DNA of 64,000 nucleotides from assembly GCF_023227905.1 (NCBI RefSeq), contig NZ_JALOCF010000003.1:62001-126000 (forward strand). The letters run 5' to 3'. Positions 50,827 to 59,202 of the stretch are shown one piece after another. The position numbers and the translations under genes were made by a program. The notes under the pieces were generated by a model. The model was not told the DNA's origin. It saw nothing but the letters and a program-made list of their open reading frames with translations, and searched no databases. Every line of letters starts with the position of its first letter. The first letter of the stretch is position 1. This stretch comes from Methylobacter sp. GTDB lineage: Bacteria > Pseudomonadota > Gammaproteobacteria > Methylococcales > Methylomonadaceae.

Positions 50827-52833
50827 TTAGTCTTTAACAAACAATGCATTAACAAAAGCATCCGCATCGAAGTCTTGCAGATCATTAATACCTTCGCCTA
50901 TTCCTATAAAACGAATAGGAATTCCAAACTGTTTAGCCAACGCAAAAATAACACCGCCTTTTGCCGTGCCGTCAAGTTTAGTCAGTGCCAAACCTGTCAA
51001 TTCCACCGTTTCATTAAACAGCTTTGCTTGCGATAAGGCATTTTGTCCGGTACCGGCATCCAATACCAGCAGCACTTCATGAGGCGCCGTTTCATCCAGC
51101 CTGCTGATAATCCGTTTTACTTTTTTCAATTCGTCCATCAGGTTGGATTTTGTCTGCAGACGCCCGGCCGTATCGGCAATCAGAACATCTATGTGTTTTG
51201 CCTGAGCAGATTGTACTGCGTCATAAATAACGGATGCCGAATCAGCCCCGGTATGCTGTGCGACGACATGAATATTGTTACGTTCACCCCAGGTTTGTAA
51301 TTGCTCGACAGCTGCGGCTCTGAACGTATCCCCGGCAGCTAACATCACGCTATGGCCTTGTGCCTGCAAGCGGTTGGCCAATTTACCGATGGTTGTGGTT
51401 TTACCCGCGCCATTAACGCCAACAACCAGAATCACAAACGGTTTATCCTGTTTTGGAATGTGTAGATTCTTGCTGCATGGTCTGAGCATGCTCAGCAGTT
51501 CCTGCTTCAAGGCGGCTGTTAACGCTTCGCCGTCATTAAGCTGGTGGCGTTCGACACTTTCAGTCAGACGCTTGATTATCTCGGTGGTCGCTTCAACGCC
51601 TATATCAGCCATTAACAAACTGGCTTCAATTTCCTCCAGCAAATCCCTGTCAATTTCTTGCCGCCCGATGGGGATATGTGCCAAAACGCCGCTAAGCCCG
51701 GAACGGGTCCGCTTTAACTGTGTTTTAAGACGTAAATATAACGACTCGGGTTCCGTTACTTGATAAGCTTCTTCCGCTGGAAGGGCAACTACGCCTTTCC
51801 GTGGCGGCTCAACTTCTACAGGACGCTTTAGCTCTTCGACATAACCGTATCGACTGTAATAGCTGATAGCAATCACCGGCAACATCAACAGTGCGGCAAA
51901 TGCATTATGAGCTACTGCTACCCACAAAGGCCCGCCAAGCTTGATACCGACGATGCCCATCCCGATCTCTACCAATAGCAACGCGCTCAACCATAGGCCG
52001 GCTCTTTTTACCGGTTTTGAATGATGCGCCGATGTTGCAGTCAACATCAATAGGGTGAGCACGACAAAAGAAACCAGCGCTCCAGCCCTGTGCAACCAGT
52101 TTGCAGCAACCTGCGCATCGAATGCGATGACGCCGGTATAACCCGTTTTTAACCCGTTAAAAAAGTCCAAAGCCGTTCGATAATCGGCTTGGGGCCACCA
52201 TGAGCCATTGCATTGAGGAAAGCCAGAGCAGGCTAGGGCTGCATTGTTAGCGCTAACCCAGCCGCCCAAAACTATCTCTAAAAATAAAACTCCCATTGCA
52301 AAACGGGAAAATACAACCAAACCATTGCTGCGCGCAGCTAATGCCGAAAGTCCTGGTTTAACTCGTAGATACAGCCAAAACAACAACCAGAGAGTCACCA
52401 TTCCCAGCAGCAAATGCCCGGTTACAACAATAGGCATCGCATGCAGTTCCACGATCCACATGTCTAAAAGCGCCTGCAAGGCTACCAAAAACACCAGCCC
52501 CAATGCAGCCGTAACAACTGCCAGGCGATTTTGTTGTTGACGCCATGAAAACAACGCCAACAGCAAGACCATCACGCCCAGAGTAGCCGTCAGATAACGG
52601 TGGCTCATCTCCTTCAAAGCTTTTTCAATATCAGGCGTTTGTCCGGGAAACGCCTCCGCCGCCCGCGCCATAAAATCAGCTTGTTCGCTTACAATCGCCT
52701 GCCCATAGCAGCCGGGCCAATCAGGACAGCCCAGCCCTGCTCCGGACAACCGGACATATGCCTCTACTACGATAACTATTAAAGCTAAGACAACGCTAAA
52801 GAGAGTTATTTTTCTAAACATTTTATTTTCCAC
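50827..52833 (-). CDS. Heme A synthase (CtaA/COX15) fused in frame to SRP receptor FtsY
   Basis: One 668-codon frame holds two complete proteins. Residues 5-327 are a COX15/CtaA heme A synthase: eight membrane helices, the RLSGAGLGCPDWPGCYGQ motif, cysteines 36, 42, 202 and 208, and heme-ligand histidines at about 78, 140, 248 and 309. A linker of about 35 mildly acidic residues follows. Residues 364-668 are the FtsY NG domain: N-domain helices, P-loop GVNGAGKTT (472-480), DTAGR (554-558), DAGTGQNA and TKLD (618-621). The usual FtsY acidic A domain is absent; the synthase replaces it as membrane tether. No in-frame ATG, GTG or TTG lies between codons 320 and 384. The start is GTG 52833 (overlapping the upstream stop) or ATG four codons later. 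Upstream lie oxidase-assembly genes; downstream lie ftsE-ftsX. Confidence 0.9.
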   Translation of the reverse strand: MENKMFRKITLFSVVLALIVIVVEAYVRLSGAGLGCPDWPGCYGQAIVSEQADFMARAAEAFPGQTPDIEKALKEMSHRYLTATLGVMVLLLALFSWRQQQNRLAVVTAALGLVFLVALQALLDMWIVELHAMPIVVTGHLLLGMVTLWLLFWLYLRVKPGLSALAARSNGLVVFSRFAMGVLFLEIVLGGWVSANNAALACSGFPQCNGSWWPQADYRTALDFFNGLKTGYTGVIAFDAQVAANWLHRAGALVSFVVLTLLMLTATSAHHSKPVKRAGLWLSALLLVEIGMGIVGIKLGGPLWVAVAHNAFAALLMLPVIAISYYSRYGYVEELKRPVEVEPPRKGVVALPAEEAYQVTEPESLYLRLKTQLKRTRSGLSGVLAHIPIGRQEIDRDLLEEIEASLLMADIGVEATTEIIKRLTESVERHQLNDGEALTAALKQELLSMLRPCSKNLHIPKQDKPFVILVVGVNGAGKTTTIGKLANRLQAQGHSVMLAAGDTFRAAAVEQLQTWGERNNIHVVAQHTGADSASVIYDAVQSAQAKHIDVLIADTAGRLQTKSNLMDELKKVKRIISRLDETAPHEVLLVLDAGTGQNALSQAKLFNETVELTGLALTKLDGTAKGGVIFALAKQFGIPIRFIGIGEGINDLQDFDADAFVNALFVKD

Positions 52834-53429
52834 TATCCGATTTGTGAGATTCGTAAAAGATGCATAAGATCGCTTTTTACATCGTAAGGATCGAAACCCG
52901 GCTCATACTGCATCATTAAATTACCCAACGGATCCATTAACAGCAGCATCCCATCAGGTATATTACCTTGCCTGAGTAAAGAAAGTTTCTTTATCAGTGC
53001 GTCATTGGGCTTAACTTTTAACAAGGTCTGGTCGTCTTGCCACCATTTGCTTGCAGTTTCCGGCGCAACATCTTTTAAGACCATCACGGCTCGACGCGTA
53101 CGAGTCAGCTCCTTATTTAACATTAGCCGAATTTGCTTGGTTTTATGAATAGCCTCAACACAAGACTCATTACAATCGTCATTGGGGATGACGTTTACCA
53201 GTAGCCAGTGTCCGGTAAGCTCCGTCATGTTATCAGCTGAAAACTGGTCGAAACCGGCTAGATCGCTACGCTCGGTTGTCAATGGCGGGGTTATTAACTG
53301 GCCATTATTGGTTTGTCCATTCAAGAGCCGTGGGTTTTCTTTTAATCCCCAAGCGATCAAAAATGGAATAATAGACATCGCAAAAATAGCCAGAATTAAT
53401 AGATGATTTTTACTCTTTTGATTATGCAT
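52833..53429 (-). CDS. SCO-like/oxidase-assembly-associated membrane protein
   Basis: This 198-residue protein has an N-terminal transmembrane anchor (about residues 10-29) and a periplasmic thioredoxin-like domain with NDDCNESCVEAIHKTKQIRLMLNKE, where the CxxxC pair recalls SCO copper chaperones. The later MDPLGNLMMQYEPGFDPYDVKSDLMHLLR segment also fits that fold. Proteins of this type occur beside SURF1 and heme A synthase genes in Gammaproteobacteria and are annotated only as hypothetical or assembly proteins. Its stop overlaps the GTG of the ctaA-ftsY gene by one base, and its start overlaps the end of the SURF1 gene by eight. Confidence 0.75.
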   Translation of the reverse strand: MHNQKSKNHLLILAIFAMSIIPFLIAWGLKENPRLLNGQTNNGQLITPPLTTERSDLAGFDQFSADNMTELTGHWLLVNVIPNDDCNESCVEAIHKTKQIRLMLNKELTRTRRAVMVLKDVAPETASKWWQDDQTLLKVKPNDALIKKLSLLRQGNIPDGMLLLMDPLGNLMMQYEPGFDPYDVKSDLMHLLRISQIG

Positions 53430-54138
53430 TGTTCTTTTTAAAGCTGTACCAAATAAATAGTATCGTTAGTGTTAATGCCAATGCAAACCACTGAATTGCA
53501 TAGGCTGTGTGCTGTTCGGGCTGCATAATGGTCGCTGTATGCCATTCCCGCTTAAATCCATCAGGCAGCTCTTTAGCAAGCTCAACCTGGAATTGAAATA
53601 ATGGGTAGCCTAGTTTTTTAGCTAATACATTGCTATCAACCACCTGAACTATCGATGGCCAACCCTCGGTTGGAATTTCTGATCCCTCTAATTTTATACC
53701 AACGCTTGGAAAATTATTAATCCGTCCGGTAATAACGGCTTCCGCCTTATTAATCTGCAAATCAGGTAGAATCGACCTGTCCTGATTTAACGGAATCCAG
53801 CCCCTGTTTACCAGAACAGCCTTGTTTTCTCCGGTCAATATAAAGGGTGTCAAGACAAAATAACCCGCTTTCCCGTCGCTGATTTGGTTATCTACTAAGA
53901 ACTGATGCGCTACATCATAGCGCCCTGCAACTTCGACATTTCTGTACCTCAGCGCTTCAGTATTGTTTTCAACAGCTGCCGTCAAATGCAGAGTCTCAGT
54001 TGCGGCCGCATGCTCCTGTGCTTTAAGAAATGCCCGTTTCTGTTCTGAGCGATCTAATTGCCATATGCCCAGCGAAATCAACACCGGTAAAACGCATAAA
54101 TAAACTAAGGTGGGGATGAGTTTAAACTTCATTGACAA
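53422..54138 (-). CDS. SURF1-family cytochrome oxidase assembly protein
   Basis: This 238-residue protein has two transmembrane helices (about residues 8-25 and 212-232) enclosing a periplasmic domain. The core LGIWQLDRSEQKRAFL, YRNVEVAGRYDVAHQFLVDNQ, GYFVLTPFIL, AVLVNRGWIPL and the C-terminal HTAYAIQWFALALTL motif are hallmarks of SURF1, which assists heme a insertion into subunit I of cytochrome c oxidase. Its place between the oxidase structural genes and heme A synthase fits that role. Confidence 0.93.
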   Translation of the reverse strand: MSMKFKLIPTLVYLCVLPVLISLGIWQLDRSEQKRAFLKAQEHAAATETLHLTAAVENNTEALRYRNVEVAGRYDVAHQFLVDNQISDGKAGYFVLTPFILTGENKAVLVNRGWIPLNQDRSILPDLQINKAEAVITGRINNFPSVGIKLEGSEIPTEGWPSIVQVVDSNVLAKKLGYPLFQFQVELAKELPDGFKREWHTATIMQPEQHTAYAIQWFALALTLTILFIWYSFKKNNA

Positions 54139-54220
54139 GTATCCTGGAAATTATGCTTTTTTCTTTGTCCTATTGGCACAGGCAGTTAAATAGCCGAGAA
54201 TACAAAAACCTTATTCATCA

Positions 54221-54487
54221 ATGAACATAACTATACTCATGATTATAAAAAGCATCGTTATTATCGCCTTTATTCTGATAATTATCAGCCTGGGCTCAGC
54301 ATTATTCCATCTGATTAAAAACAAGCCTCAGGAACAATCCGAAAAAACAGTCAAGGCACTGACTTTTCGGATTACCCTTTCAATCATACTATTTATTTTC
54401 ATTTTTATAGCCCTTGCAACCGGCATGTTCACACCTCACGGCCTGGGTACTCGAGTGCATCAAGCGCCAGTGGCTCCTGCCAAATAA
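54221..54487 (+). CDS. DUF2909-type twin-transmembrane protein
   Basis: This 88-residue protein has two membrane helices (about residues 5-30 and 48-68) linked by a polar turn with EKTVKALTFRITLSI, and ends with GMFTPHGLG. This matches the DUF2909 family of small twin-transmembrane proteins that sit, in opposite orientation, between coxC and SURF1 in related bacteria. The function is unknown. The start could also be an ATG six codons downstream (54239). Confidence 0.75.
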   Translation: MNITILMIIKSIVIIAFILIIISLGSALFHLIKNKPQEQSEKTVKALTFRITLSIILFIFIFIALATGMFTPHGLGTRVHQAPVAPAK

Positions 54488-54512
54488 AAGCGGCTCAACC
54501 ATTGTGACAAAA

Positions 54513-54543
54513 AAAAAGCGCTGTCTGTTAGGCAGCGCTTTTT
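54513..54543. terminator. Bidirectional rho-independent terminator
   Basis: AAAAAGCGCTG (54513-54523) pairs with CAGCGCTTTTT (54533-54543). It has A-rich and T-rich flanks, so it can end both the DUF2909 gene on the plus strand and the oxidase operon after coxC on the minus strand. Confidence 0.85.
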
Positions 54544-54561
54544 GTGGTATGGCAGTTCAAA

Positions 54562-55425
54562 TTAAATTACATAAACAAATATAAATAAGCCTAACCATAC
54601 TACGTCAACAAAGTGCCAATACCAAGCTGCTGCTTCGAAAGCAAAATGATTTTCCGGTTTGAAGTGCCCTTTCCAGCTACGAAACAGCACAACGCTCAGG
54701 ATAATAGCACCTACACAAACGTGAAAACCATGAAAGCCAGTCAACATGAAAAAGGTCGAACCATAAATGCCTGAACCAAGTGTTAAACCCATTTCAGTAT
54801 AAGCTTCATGATATTCAAATGCCTGAAATGACACAAACAACAGCCCCAAGCCTACAGTAGCCGCCAACCCTTTAATTAACTGTTCGCGGTTTTTTGCAAG
54901 CAAGCCATGATGAGCCCAAGTACAAGTCACGCCGCTGGTCAACAATATCAAGGTGTTCAGAAAAGGCAATCCCCATGCTCCCATCGGCTCATATTCGCCG
55001 CCGACTTTACCTGGGCCATTGGTTGGCCAGACTGCTTCAAAAGAAGGCCACAATAACTCTTTAGTTGCGGCTCCAGTGCCTTCGCCGCCCAACCATGGCA
55101 CCGATAGATTACGCGTGTACCAAAGTGTTCCGAAGAACACCGCGAAAAACATGATTTCCGAAAAGATGAACCACATCATACCCATACGATAGGAAATACC
55201 TACCTGGGTACTGTACATGCCTGATTCACTTTCCCCGGCCTGTAATGTGAACCATCCGGCAAGCATAACAATAAATATAGCTAGCCCCAATAACATCCAA
55301 GCCGAACCGGCTGCCGAACCATTTAAATAATTTGCAAATCCAGCCAGCATCATCACCAAACCAGCAGTTCCAACGACTGGCCAAGTTGCTTTATGCGGAA
55401 TGTAATACTCGTTAGTTGTAGACAT
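54562..55425 (-). CDS. coxC: Cytochrome c oxidase subunit III
   Basis: This 287-residue membrane protein has about seven helices. The core motifs MWFIFSEIMFFAVFFGTLWY, LPFLNTLILLTSGVTCTWAHHGL, FQAFEYHEAYTEMGLTLGSGIYGSTFFMLTGFHGFHV and the C-terminal AWYWHFVDVVWLGLFI are diagnostic. Subunit III stabilises the oxidase core. GAGAGGAAGGTC precedes the ATG. It is the last gene before the terminator at 54.5 kb, so the SURF1-onward genes need either read-through or a separate promoter. Confidence 0.96.
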   Translation of the reverse strand: MSTTNEYYIPHKATWPVVGTAGLVMMLAGFANYLNGSAAGSAWMLLGLAIFIVMLAGWFTLQAGESESGMYSTQVGISYRMGMMWFIFSEIMFFAVFFGTLWYTRNLSVPWLGGEGTGAATKELLWPSFEAVWPTNGPGKVGGEYEPMGAWGLPFLNTLILLTSGVTCTWAHHGLLAKNREQLIKGLAATVGLGLLFVSFQAFEYHEAYTEMGLTLGSGIYGSTFFMLTGFHGFHVCVGAIILSVVLFRSWKGHFKPENHFAFEAAAWYWHFVDVVWLGLFIFVYVI

Positions 55426-55437
55426 GACCTTCCTCTC

Positions 55438-55980
55438 TCATTTCACTGATGTTTCAGTATTATCAAAAAATGTATATGCGAGTGTAATTGTTTTATATTC
55501 CTTGGGAATTTCAGGGTTAACAACAAAGCGCACCGGCATGGTCCTGCCTTCCCGCGCTTTAAAAGTTTGTTCTGAAAAACAGAAACACTCTGTTTTCTTA
55601 AAAAATTCAGCTACTAATCCGGGTGAAATGCTTGGAATTGCCCGGGCAACCATTACCTTATCGGTCTTATTTTCCGCATAAAAATTCACCGTATAATATT
55701 CGCCAGGGTGGACTTTTATTTTTTTTACTTCTGAACGAAACACCATCGGCGTTGTCTCATTCAGCGCAGTCATAAATTCTACGGTGATTTCCCTGCTCTT
55801 ATCAACTTCGTAGCCAACTTCCTTTATTGCAGACGATTCAACTTTTCCATTGAGCCCTGTTATGTCACATAAAACATCGTAAAGCGGAACCAGAGCATAG
55901 CCAAAACCAAACATTCCCAATACAACAAACACCAATATTCGAACTAACTTGGTGTTTTTCTGAGTAACGCTTTCTTTCAT
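55438..55980 (-). CDS. ctaG: Cytochrome c oxidase assembly protein CtaG (Cox11)
   Basis: This 180-residue copper chaperone has an N-terminal anchor (about residues 12-32) with GMFGFGYALVPLYDVLCDITGLNGK and a periplasmic Ig-like domain with the copper-binding KKTECFCFSEQTF motif. It delivers copper to the CuB site of subunit I. Its ATG overlaps the stop of the preceding small ORF (ATGA), showing tight coupling inside the oxidase operon. Confidence 0.94.
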   Translation of the reverse strand: MKESVTQKNTKLVRILVFVVLGMFGFGYALVPLYDVLCDITGLNGKVESSAIKEVGYEVDKSREITVEFMTALNETTPMVFRSEVKKIKVHPGEYYTVNFYAENKTDKVMVARAIPSISPGLVAEFFKKTECFCFSEQTFKAREGRTMPVRFVVNPEIPKEYKTITLAYTFFDNTETSVK

Positions 55981-56075
55981 TGAGAAACTGCTCTTATCAC
56001 TGCAAAAACATAAATAGCGATAGCAACTGCAACCAGAATCACTGCCGTCAAAATATTCTTTTGTTTGGTATTCAT
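55977..56075 (-). CDS. Tiny single-helix protein in the oxidase operon (probable small assembly protein)
   Basis: This 32-residue protein has a short basic start (MNTKQKN) and one transmembrane helix (ILTAVILVAVAIAIYVFAVI). AGGTGA lies four bases before the ATG, and the stop overlaps the ctaG start. Small one-helix proteins at the same place between coxA and ctaG are annotated as cytochrome oxidase small assembly proteins in other bacteria. A longer upstream start would overlap the end of coxA in another frame and is not supported. Confidence 0.65.
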   Translation of the reverse strand: MNTKQKNILTAVILVAVAIAIYVFAVIRAVSQ

Positions 56076-56136
56076 CATTTCACCTGATACGTTATCCATG
56101 CAGGCTGCTTTTTGAAAGCAACCTGCGTGCAACACC

Positions 56137-57744
56137 TTAGATATGTTCAGTAGGTATAACTGTAGGTGGAGTAGTAAAAGAGTGATATGGAGGTGGGGAA
56201 GGCAAAGTCCACTCCAAGCTATGCTTGGCAGCATCTTCCCACACTTCACCAGTTACTTTTTCGCCAGTTCCGCCTCTGATTGTATCGATAACGATGTACA
56301 GGAACAGCAATTGGCTGGCGCCGAATATAAAGCCGCCAATACTTGAAATCATGTTCCAATCCGCAAATTGCACGGCATAGTCTGGAATTCTGCGCGGCAT
56401 CCCGGCAAGCCCCAAGAAATGCTGAGGGAAGAACAGGATATTGACTGAGATAACAGACAACCAGAAGTGTAACCGGCCAATTCTTTCATCATACATATGG
56501 CCAGTCCATTTAGGCAGCCAGAAGTAACCCGCAGCCATCAAGATAAAAACAGAAGCCGGAACCAGTGTGTAATGAAAATGCGCCACGATGAAATAAGTGT
56601 CGTGGTACTGAAAATCAACAGGTGCAACAGACATCATCAAACCGGTGAAACCGCCCATCGTAAATAAAACGACGAAAGCAATGCTAAAGAGCATAGGTGT
56701 TTCAAAAGTCATCGAGCCTTTCCACATAGTCGCAGTCCAGTTAAAAACTTTAACCCCGGTAGGGATTGCAATTAACATGGTTGCGTACATGAAATACAGT
56801 TCGCCCGCTATAGGCATGCCCACTGTAAACATGTGGTGAGCCCAAACGATAAATGACAAGAACGCAATTGCAGCAGTAGCATGAACCATTGAGCTATAGC
56901 CGAACAAAGGCTTGCGAGCAAATACTGGAATGATGGTAGAAGCCACGCCAAAAGTAGGCAAAATCATTACATAAACTTCGGGATGCCCAAAAAACCAGAA
57001 AATGTGCTGATAAAGAACCGGATCACCGCCACCAGCCGCATCAAAGAAGCTGGTATTGAAGAATTTGTCTGTCAGTAACATAGTCACCGCACCCGCAAAA
57101 ACAGGCATGATTGCGATTAACAAGAACGCTGTAATCAACCAAGTCCAGACAAACATCGGCATTTTCATTAAAGTCATGCCGGGAGCACGCATATTGAAAA
57201 TAGTAGCAATGATATTAATCGCACCCATGATTGACGAAATACCCAGCAAATGCACTGAGAAAATCGCAAAAGGCAGTGCCTTACCGGTTTGCAATACTAA
57301 TGGCGGGTACAAAGTCCAGCCACTAGCAGGCGCGCCACCTTCCATGAACAAGGTGCTAGCCAGCAATAAAACACCGGCAACCAATAACCAGAAACTCATG
57401 TTATTCATACGCGGCAATGCCATATCCGGTGCGCCAATCATCATTGGAATCATCCAGTTGGCTAGGCCGACGAATGCCGGCATAACCGCACCAAACACCA
57501 TAACCAGAGCATGCATAGTGGTCATTGAGTTAAAGAACTGGGGATTAACAAATTGCATACCCGGCTCAAATAACTCGGCACGAATAATCATCGCCATTGT
57601 GCCGCCAACAAAAAACATCGCCAGAGCAAACAGCAAATACAACGTGCCGATATCTTTATGATTGGTGGTGATAACCCATCTTAAGAGCCCCTTAGCAGGA
57701 CCATGATCGTGATGATCATCATGTTCAGCGACTACAGCAGACAT
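56137..57744 (-). CDS. coxA: Cytochrome c oxidase subunit I (caa3/aa3 type)
   Basis: This 535-residue catalytic subunit has twelve helices and holds heme a, heme a3 and CuB. TTNHKDIGTLY opens the first helix. Further motifs are TTMHALVMVFGAVMP, the CuB-side WFFGHPEVYVMILPTFG (with the His-Tyr cross-link pair and helix VI Glu) and the VAHFHYTLVPASVF heme-ligand block. AGAGG lies about eight bases before the ATG. It follows coxB by 54 bases. Confidence 0.97.
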   Translation of the reverse strand: MSAVVAEHDDHHDHGPAKGLLRWVITTNHKDIGTLYLLFALAMFFVGGTMAMIIRAELFEPGMQFVNPQFFNSMTTMHALVMVFGAVMPAFVGLANWMIPMMIGAPDMALPRMNNMSFWLLVAGVLLLASTLFMEGGAPASGWTLYPPLVLQTGKALPFAIFSVHLLGISSIMGAINIIATIFNMRAPGMTLMKMPMFVWTWLITAFLLIAIMPVFAGAVTMLLTDKFFNTSFFDAAGGGDPVLYQHIFWFFGHPEVYVMILPTFGVASTIIPVFARKPLFGYSSMVHATAAIAFLSFIVWAHHMFTVGMPIAGELYFMYATMLIAIPTGVKVFNWTATMWKGSMTFETPMLFSIAFVVLFTMGGFTGLMMSVAPVDFQYHDTYFIVAHFHYTLVPASVFILMAAGYFWLPKWTGHMYDERIGRLHFWLSVISVNILFFPQHFLGLAGMPRRIPDYAVQFADWNMISSIGGFIFGASQLLFLYIVIDTIRGGTGEKVTGEVWEDAAKHSLEWTLPSPPPYHSFTTPPTVIPTEHI

Positions 57745-57798
57745 ATTTTATACCTCTTGAATACATAAAAAAGATTAGATCGATAAGAATGCAATGAC

Positions 57799-58953
57799 TT
57801 ATTCATTTTTATCTGCCACCGGTGTTCCTGATTGCAGAGCCTGAATAGCGGAAGGCTGAATAGAATCTCCTACCGAATTACCCAGACCATTACGGGTATA
57901 TGTAACGACTGCAGCAAAATCAACTGCACTTAACATTTTACCAAAGGCCGGCATCATGCCTTTTCCTTCCGAGACTAGCTTAACTTGGGCATTAATATCG
58001 CCAGTTACCACTGGACTTCCCTTTATCGCTGGGAAAGTACCTGGCAACCCCGCACCGTCCGGCATATGGCAGGATGCGCAACTAGTCTCATAAACCGATT
58101 TACCTTTTGCAGCCAGTTCTTCTTTAGTCCACTCTTTGCCAACCGAGCCTGCTTCAGCAGCCACAGCCGCTTTTTGCTGCTCTACCCAGGCATTATATTC
58201 AGGTTCGTTCATTGCAATCACAACGATCGGCATAAATCCGTGGTCTTTACCACAAAGCTCGGTACATTGCCCACGATAAGTACCCGGTTCTTCAACATAA
58301 GTCCACGCTTCGTTGATGAAACCCGGATTAGTATCCTTTTTCCAACCAAGATCCGGCACCCACCATGAATGGATCACGTCCGCCGAAGTAAATACAAAAC
58401 GAATTTTCTTTTTAGTTGGAATAACTAACGGTTTATCAACATTCAACAAGTAGTTAGGAACTGATCGAGGATCTAAACCAGAACCAACTTGGCGTACTTT
58501 ATTGCTGGCTTCATCCAGGCTGCTGAAAAAGTGAATCCCATTATCAAGATAGTCATATTCCCATTTCCATTGATGCCCGGTTACCTTAATGGACATCTCG
58601 GATTCTTGCACATCGTCCAGCTCTATCATGGCTTTCGTAGCTGGAATAGCCATGCCAATCAAAATCAAGGTCGGAATAATAGTCCAAATAATTTCGACCA
58701 TTGTATTTTCATGAAACTGCTCCGCTTTATGTCCTCTTGATTTACGATGATGGTAAATCGAGTAAAACATAGTCCCGAACACAGCGATGCCTATGAATAT
58801 ACAAATCCATAGAACCAGCATGTGCAGGTCATAAATGTCATTACTGACCTTTGTGACCCCTTCCATTAAATTGAGCGTGTATGCCGCCTGCGCTGTCCCT
58901 AGGCCCAAAGCCATTAAGATCAGACCTGCGAACAGTTGCTTTGTTTTCTTCAC
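57799..58953 (-). CDS. coxB: Cytochrome c oxidase subunit II with C-terminal cytochrome c domain
   Basis: This 384-residue protein has a signal peptide, two transmembrane helices (about residues 40-60 and 85-105), a CuA domain with WVPDLGWKKDTNPGF and CTELCGKDHGFMPI (CuA ligands), and a C-terminal class-I cytochrome c domain with CASCHMPDGAGLPG and the Met in KGMMPAFGKM. This makes it a caa3-type oxidase able to take electrons directly from bc1 or cytochrome c4. The start is GTG, with AGGAGG seven bases upstream. It is the first gene of the oxidase operon. Confidence 0.96.
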   Translation of the reverse strand: MKKTKQLFAGLILMALGLGTAQAAYTLNLMEGVTKVSNDIYDLHMLVLWICIFIGIAVFGTMFYSIYHHRKSRGHKAEQFHENTMVEIIWTIIPTLILIGMAIPATKAMIELDDVQESEMSIKVTGHQWKWEYDYLDNGIHFFSSLDEASNKVRQVGSGLDPRSVPNYLLNVDKPLVIPTKKKIRFVFTSADVIHSWWVPDLGWKKDTNPGFINEAWTYVEEPGTYRGQCTELCGKDHGFMPIVVIAMNEPEYNAWVEQQKAAVAAEAGSVGKEWTKEELAAKGKSVYETSCASCHMPDGAGLPGTFPAIKGSPVVTGDINAQVKLVSEGKGMMPAFGKMLSAVDFAAVVTYTRNGLGNSVGDSIQPSAIQALQSGTPVADKNE

Positions 58954-59145
58954 GGAGCAGCCTCCTCGTTAGTAGTTATAAACTCTTGTATGCGTCATAT
59001 TGTTTCGTAACTTCAGGACGTGCCAAGATCGGCGCTATTCCATTCCCATGTTACGTAATAATTATCACAAATAATCTTTCAGATTTTAACCGATGAAGGC
59101 AATCTACACCAGCTGTCCTTTACTTGATATTCTTTGACGAAATAA

Positions 59146-59180
59146 AAAGGCTTGTGAATCAATGCGACTCACAAGCCTTT
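59146..59180 (-). terminator. Terminator of the bacteriohemerythrin gene
   Basis: AAAGGCTTGTGA (59146-59157) pairs with TCACAAGCCTTT (59169-59180) around an 11-base loop, followed on the minus strand by TTATTTC. It lies 22 bases after the hemerythrin stop. Confidence 0.85.
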
Positions 59181-59202
59181 AGGTTTTAATTTTTAAACAG
59201 GC

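Noticed and set aside
51700..51860. Frameshift or missed stop as explanation of the CtaA-FtsY fusion
   Set aside because: Both halves are in the same frame with no gap, both are complete, and the linker codes sensibly. A misassembly cannot be excluded from sequence alone but would need a coincidentally in-frame join.
55977..56249. Ninety-residue version of the small ORF after coxA
   Set aside because: The extra N-terminal part overlaps the coxA 3' end in another frame and lacks a ribosome binding site. The short version has AGGTGA at the right distance.
57056..57661. Plus-strand open frame of about 201 codons antisense to coxA
   Set aside because: The translation is Asn/Ile/Pro-rich and mirrors the codon pattern of coxA. 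CoxA itself is unmistakable.
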